Assembly (NCBI GenBank): GCA_964563495.1
Contig: CAZLYK010000029.1
Location: 1-48,120 of the forward strand
Reading direction: 5' to 3'
Length of the DNA: 48,120 nt
DNA from: CAZLYK01 sp964563495
GTDB taxonomy: Bacteria; Acidobacteriota; Blastocatellia; RBC074
In this document: piece after piece, positions 44,289 to 48,120 of the stretch
Layout: each line of letters starts with the position of its first letter
Numbering within the stretch: the first letter of the stretch is position 1
Position numbers and translations under genes: made by a program
The notes under the pieces: generated by a model
The model's input: the letters and a program-made list of their open reading frames with translations, nothing else
Databases searched by the model: none
Told to the model about the DNA's origin: nothing

Positions 44289-46016
44289 ATGGGCATAAAG
44301 GGAGACTTAGCGTACTGGGAAGCCGAAGTTTTCGGTGTCGAACTGATCGATTTGACGGTTGGGGACCTGCTCGATGATCGAGCCGAGCAATCACCCGACA
44401 AAGAAGCTCTCGTCTACAACTACCCGGAATCCGGTCTAGAGCTGCGGTTGACATATCGGGAATACCGCGACACGGTCAATCGCCTGGCCAAAGGGCTGAT
44501 GGCGATGGGCGTAGAGCAAGGCGACCACGTAGCTGTCTGGGCCAATAATCTGCCTGAATGGGTCTTCCTCGAAATGGCACTGGCCAAGGTCGGCGGGGTG
44601 CTGGTCACCGTCAACACCAACTATCGCGCATCGGAGATCGAGTATCTGCTCGGGCAGGGCGACGTCAAGGCGCTCTTTATGATCGAGGAATTTCGAGGCA
44701 ACCCATACCTCGAGTCGATCTACACCGTCGCGCCCGAAATCAAGAAACTCAAAAACCCGATCGAAGAGCCGTGGCAATGCGAAAAACTGCCGCGATTGAA
44801 ACGTGTTGTCCTGATCGGGAAGGAAGCCAAACCGGGTGTGGCATTGTATTCAGAGGTCATGGCCATGGCCGACTGTGTCTCCGATGCCGAGCTCAAGGCG
44901 CGCCAGGCGAGCATCTCGCCCCACGATGTCGCGCAGATCCAATACACCAGCGGCACGACAGGTTTTCCCAAAGGGGTCATGATCACTCACTACAGTCTGG
45001 TCAATCAGTCACACGTCGCCTGCACGCGCGGAGATTTGCGAGCCGAGGAGCGATACGTCACGGCCATGCCGTTCTTCCACGTCGCGGGGTGCCTCGGCGG
45101 TGTCATCTATTCGATCTATCTCGGCTGCACGCTGATCCCGCTGACATCCTTCGACCCGCTCAAACATCTGGAATTATTCGAGACAGAGCGGGGGACATTC
45201 TCCTTCGCGGTGCCGACCATGCTGATCGCCATGCTCAACCATCCTCGCTTCGCGGAATTCGATCTGACCTCGGTCCGGTCGATCTTCACCGGCGCAACTC
45301 CCGTTCCGGTCGTGGTCATGGAACAGGTCAAGGAAAAGATCGGCGCGGATTGTTCGATAGTCTTCGGCATGACCGAAACAACCGGCGCGGTGACACAATC
45401 ATTTGATACCGACAGCTTCGAGTTGAAAGCCTCGACGGTCGGCCTGCCTCAGCCGCATACTTCCATCAAAATCGTCAACCCGCAGACCGGCGAAACTGCC
45501 CGGGTCGGCGAATCGGGTGAGTTGCTCTCAAAGGCTTTTTCCAATATGAAGGGCTATTACAATATGGCGGATCGGACTGCCGAGACGATCGACGACGACG
45601 GTTGGCTGCATTCCGGCGACCTCGCCGTCATGCGGGCGGACGGATATCTCAACATAGTCGGGCGCGTCAAAGATATGATCATTCGCGGCGGCGAAAATAT
45701 CTACCCGGCTGAGGTCGAAGCTTTTCTCATGCGCCATCCGAAGATCGCCGAAGCGCAGATTATCGGCGTCCCGGATCAATTTATGGGCGAGGAGGTCTGC
45801 GCCGTGATCCGGGTCAAACCCGGCGAGGAAACCGGCGAAGACGAGGTCATCGAGTACTGCAAATCAGGGATCAGCCGCCACAAAGTCCCGAAATACATCC
45901 GCTTTGTCCAATCCTATCCGCTCACGCCGAGCGGCAAGGTCAAAAAGTTCGAGCTGCGCGAACAACTGATCAGGGAGATGGGTCTGGAGAATCTCTCAAG
46001 CCTCAAGACCGCCTGA
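44289..46016 (+). CDS. AMP-forming acyl-CoA synthetase (FadD/AMP-binding family)
   Basis: 575 aa of the ANL superfamily. The P-loop-like A3 motif is YTSGTTGFPKGVMITH. The substrate pocket and A5 motif contain FGMTETTGAVTQ. A7 is WLHSGDLAVM, A8 is GRVKDMIIRGGENIYPAEVE, and the adenylation Lys is in A10 TPSGKVKKFELRE. It activates a fatty or aromatic acid through an acyl-AMP to the CoA thioester. A strong GGAGGG precedes the ATG. It may feed the acyl-CoA dehydrogenase encoded 6 kb away, but there is no direct link. Element G follows. Confidence 0.93.
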   Translation: MGIKGDLAYWEAEVFGVELIDLTVGDLLDDRAEQSPDKEALVYNYPESGLELRLTYREYRDTVNRLAKGLMAMGVEQGDHVAVWANNLPEWVFLEMALAKVGGVLVTVNTNYRASEIEYLLGQGDVKALFMIEEFRGNPYLESIYTVAPEIKKLKNPIEEPWQCEKLPRLKRVVLIGKEAKPGVALYSEVMAMADCVSDAELKARQASISPHDVAQIQYTSGTTGFPKGVMITHYSLVNQSHVACTRGDLRAEERYVTAMPFFHVAGCLGGVIYSIYLGCTLIPLTSFDPLKHLELFETERGTFSFAVPTMLIAMLNHPRFAEFDLTSVRSIFTGATPVPVVVMEQVKEKIGADCSIVFGMTETTGAVTQSFDTDSFELKASTVGLPQPHTSIKIVNPQTGETARVGESGELLSKAFSNMKGYYNMADRTAETIDDDGWLHSGDLAVMRADGYLNIVGRVKDMIIRGGENIYPAEVEAFLMRHPKIAEAQIIGVPDQFMGEEVCAVIRVKPGEETGEDEVIEYCKSGISRHKVPKYIRFVQSYPLTPSGKVKKFELREQLIREMGLENLSSLKTA

Positions 46017-46023
46017 TTCTTCG

Positions 46024-46118
46024 GGGAAAACATTGACAGGATTAAGAGGATTTGACCGGAGATTAATCAAGATAAAAAAACAATAGAAAAAATCCTATTA
46101 ATCCTGTCTATTTTTCCC
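46024..46118. repeat. GACAGGAT-family palindrome, element G (decayed, A-rich centre)
   Basis: Outer arms GGGAAAA...TTGACAGGATTAAGAGGATTT and AAATCCTATTAATCCTGTCTATTTTTCCC pair with a few mismatches; the centre (about 46054-46090) is A-rich and unpaired. The right arm ends in a T run followed by CCC. It lies between two plus-strand genes and could also end transcription of the acyl-CoA ligase gene. Confidence 0.85.
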
Positions 46119-46132
46119 GATCGTAAGATGTC

Positions 46133-47113
46133 ATGAACAGACAAACAAATCCCACGGCGGCCAGCCGGGATGAAGAGCGGGACCTCGGTTTTGGTTCGGT
46201 CGTCGCGCGGGAAAGCCGCAAGCGACTGCTCAATCGCGATGGCACCTTCAATGTCGCGCGAAAAGGGCTGAGCCCATTGTCATCGTTCAATCTTTATCAC
46301 GCCATGCTGACCATTACCTGGGGTAAGTTCATGGCGATCGTCGTCTTCAGCTACCTGGTGACGAATGTGCTCTTTGCGCTGGCGTATCTGGCTTGTGGCC
46401 CGGGCGCACTGTCGGTGCCCGATGGATTGCGGGTCGAGAATCCTTTCTGGCAAGCATTCTTCTTCAGCGTACATACCCTGGGGACGATCGGGTACGGCAA
46501 CATTACTCCGGCCGGCATGGCGGCCAACCTGATCGTGACCCTCGAAGCCCTCTTTGGCCTGCTCGGCTTCGCGCTCGTGACCGGGCTTCTCTTCTCGCGT
46601 TTTTCGCGACCGACCGCCAAGATACTTTTCAGCCAGAACGCAATCATCGCGCCTTACCGCGAGATGACGGCATTTGAATTCCGGATTACCAACGCACGGC
46701 GCAACCAGATTATCGAACTCAATGCGACGGTCATGTACACGCAGTTCGAAAACCATGATGGGACACCGATGAGGAGGTTCTATCCGTTGAAACTTGAACG
46801 CGATCGGGTGACTTTCTTTTCGCTCAGTTGGACGATCGTTCACCCGATCGATGAAAAGAGTCCACTCTACGGCAAAACCGAGCAGGACCTGGATGCGGCG
46901 AACGCAGAGATACTGATCCTGCTGACCGGAATCGACGAGACTTTTTCACAAACCGTCCATACCAGGTCGTCCTACAAGGCAGATGAGATCGTCTGGCATG
47001 CCAGGTTCGACAATATCTACAACCCGCCGTCTCCTTCCGGCCGGCTGACTATCGACGTGCAAAAACTCGGCAGTATCGAACAACTTGAAACCAGGTCCGG
47101 ATCTGAGCGATAA
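46133..47113 (+). CDS. Inward-rectifier potassium channel (KirBac family)
   Basis: 326 aa. The slide helix reads NVARKGLSPLSSFNLYHAMLTITW, a close match to KirBac. The pore has outer helix 67-85, pore helix and selectivity filter TIGYG (118-122), and inner helix 133-155. The C-terminal immunoglobulin-like cytoplasmic domain (about 165-310) contains ITNARRNQIIE and TFSQTVHTRSSY, the conserved Kir region. Four copies form a K+ channel of the inner membrane, gated by lipids or ligands bound to the cytoplasmic domain. No strong ribosome site precedes the ATG. It stands alone between element G and hpnK. Confidence 0.95.
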   Translation: MNRQTNPTAASRDEERDLGFGSVVARESRKRLLNRDGTFNVARKGLSPLSSFNLYHAMLTITWGKFMAIVVFSYLVTNVLFALAYLACGPGALSVPDGLRVENPFWQAFFFSVHTLGTIGYGNITPAGMAANLIVTLEALFGLLGFALVTGLLFSRFSRPTAKILFSQNAIIAPYREMTAFEFRITNARRNQIIELNATVMYTQFENHDGTPMRRFYPLKLERDRVTFFSLSWTIVHPIDEKSPLYGKTEQDLDAANAEILILLTGIDETFSQTVHTRSSYKADEIVWHARFDNIYNPPSPSGRLTIDVQKLGSIEQLETRSGSER

Positions 47114-47129
47114 ATTGATTTGCCGTCGA

Positions 47130-47145
47130 TCGCCCTTCAGGGCGA
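47130..47145 (+). terminator. Short hairpin after the KirBac gene, weak terminator candidate
   Basis: TCGCCC-TTCA-GGGCGA is a perfect 6-bp stem with a 4-nt loop 17 bp after the stop. No U-tract follows, so Rho-independent action is doubtful. Confidence 0.3.
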
Positions 47146-47204
47146 AGCAGAATGTTCTCTCAATCTTTAACCATCTGATGATTTAGAGAGAGAAATGAGA
47201 CCCC

Positions 47205-48116
47205 TTGAACAGTCAAAGACTCAGGCAATCTGAAAATTCGGGCAGATCCGGCAGTTCGGGTATCCCTCTGATCATCAACGGCGACGATTTTGGGTATTCG
47301 ATCCACGTCAACAAAGCAATCATCCAGGCTCATCGCGAAGGTGTATTGACGAGCGCGAGTCTGATGGTCAACGAGCCCGCGGTCGACCACGCCGTCGAGC
47401 AGGCCGGAAATAACCCCGGCCTGGCCGTCGGTTTGCACCTGGTGCTGGTCCTGGGTAGAGCCGCGTTGCCACACTCGGAGATCCCACACCTGACCGGCGA
47501 AGACGGCAGATTCAGCGAGAGCTCTTTTCAAGCGGGGCTGAAATATTTTTTCAACCCCGCGGCTCGCCGTGAATTGCGCAGAGAGATGCGCGCTCAATTC
47601 GAAAAATTCGTCCGGACCGGCCTTCCCTTCTCTCACGTTGACGGTCACACACATCTGCATATGCACCCGGTCATCTTCAACGAACTGGTCGATCTGTGTG
47701 AGGAGTTCGGCGTCAGGCGGATCCGCGTGGTCAAGGGGGAAACGAGTCTGAGCCTCAAAATCGATCGCGCAAATCTTCCGATCAAGCTCGTCTGGGGCAC
47801 GGTCTTCAACCTGCTCGGGGCGTGGTGCGAGAGCCGGCTTCGCGAACGAGGTTTTATCCGGCCGCAAAAAGTCTACGGCCTGCTCCAATCCGGCAATCTC
47901 AATGAGGATTACCTGATTGGCCTGCTCGAGAGGATCGATCAAACCAGTTCTGAGATCTATCTCCACCCGCTCGCCTTCGACGCGGCCGAATCCGATCGAC
48001 TGGAAAACCCGGGCGGCGTCCGGGAACTGCAGGCATTATTGAGCGACCGAGTCCGCCGCGCGATATCCGACGCCGGATTCAGGCCGGCGACCTATCGAGA
48101 GTTATCAATCAGCTGA
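47205..48116 (+). CDS. hpnK: ChbG/HpnK (YdjC-type) polysaccharide-deacetylase-like enzyme, hopanoid-associated HpnK type
   Basis: 303 aa from a TTG at 47205, the first possible start after an in-frame stop; the domain starts at about residue 18. Metal and catalytic residues are in PLIINGDDFGYS (Asp-Asp) and SHVDGHTHLHMHP (His ligands). The stretch EGVLTSASLMVNEPAVDHAV, VGLHLVLVLGRAALP, EIPHLTGEDGRF and KYFFNPAARREL matches HpnK, the YdjC-type protein encoded in hopanoid clusters, whose role is probably deacetylation of a hopanoid head-group sugar. No other hopanoid gene is visible; the next genes lie past the window end. Start confidence is low. Confidence 0.88.
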   Translation: MNSQRLRQSENSGRSGSSGIPLIINGDDFGYSIHVNKAIIQAHREGVLTSASLMVNEPAVDHAVEQAGNNPGLAVGLHLVLVLGRAALPHSEIPHLTGEDGRFSESSFQAGLKYFFNPAARRELRREMRAQFEKFVRTGLPFSHVDGHTHLHMHPVIFNELVDLCEEFGVRRIRVVKGETSLSLKIDRANLPIKLVWGTVFNLLGAWCESRLRERGFIRPQKVYGLLQSGNLNEDYLIGLLERIDQTSSEIYLHPLAFDAAESDRLENPGGVRELQALLSDRVRRAISDAGFRPATYRELSIS

Positions 48117-48120
48117 GTTA

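Overview
The window reads as bacterial chromosome, most plausibly from a member of the Acidobacteriota. This is an inference from gene content: three receptor-type Ser/Thr kinase genes including one fused to a TolB/PD40-type propeller, a KirBac potassium channel, a double-domain UspA protein, a bc-type complex encoded with a cbb3-type oxidase, HpnK, and GC of roughly 55-60%. No rRNA, transposase, phage gene or CRISPR array was seen. Coding is dense, and nearly every gap that is not a simple spacer is filled by one family of palindromic repeats built on the octamer GACAGGAT.

Layout. At 1-7.1 kb, all on the minus strand, are a tRNA-Val(GAC) cut by the window edge, an HNH endonuclease, an APC-type amino-acid permease, two overlapping paralogous Ser/Thr kinases with TPR-like tails, and a serine beta-lactamase-fold hydrolase. 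This block is bracketed by two inverted copies of a composite hairpin element at about 0.76-0.98 kb and 7.09-7.35 kb. At 7.3-11.8 kb are a lipoprotein, rlmB (possibly leaderless), a coiled-coil zinc-ribbon protein, a small secreted protein and an exported M20 amidohydrolase. At 11.8-13.7 kb, minus strand, are a UspA tandem protein and a pentaheme cytochrome c.

From 14.16 to 28.87 kb runs one uninterrupted plus-strand respiratory operon: CcoS-like peptide, Rieske protein, cytochrome b, heptaheme cytochrome c, CcoN, a flavin monooxygenase, CcoO, two small membrane proteins, a GltD-like iron-sulfur flavoprotein, a TauE/DsbD_2-like membrane protein, CcoG, a short CcoH-position peptide and the CcoI copper ATPase. 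There is no recognisable cytochrome c1 and no diheme CcoP. The heptaheme protein, which has four C-terminal mono-heme domains, and a heme-free two-helix protein look like their replacements. The set reads as a menaquinol-oxidising bc complex physically and genetically joined to a cbb3 oxidase, with its maturation genes downstream.

From 28.9 kb a LOG-family protein on the plus strand faces a long minus-strand run (42.0 to 29.8 kb). In transcription order this encodes a flavoprotein dehydrogenase, a TPP enzyme, an acyl-CoA dehydrogenase, a pseudokinase-propeller receptor, a MATE transporter, a DCC-family thiol protein and a GNAT/ADP-forming acyl-CoA synthetase fusion. The plus strand then carries a tyrosine-decarboxylase-type PLP enzyme, an AMP-forming acyl-CoA ligase, a KirBac channel and HpnK.

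The signals most worth following are the merged bc-cbb3 operon with its embedded flavoproteins, the nested palindromes whose arms differ between copies only by compensated base pairs, a 92-bp spacer-free perfect palindrome, and a receptor kinase that has lost its catalytic aspartate.
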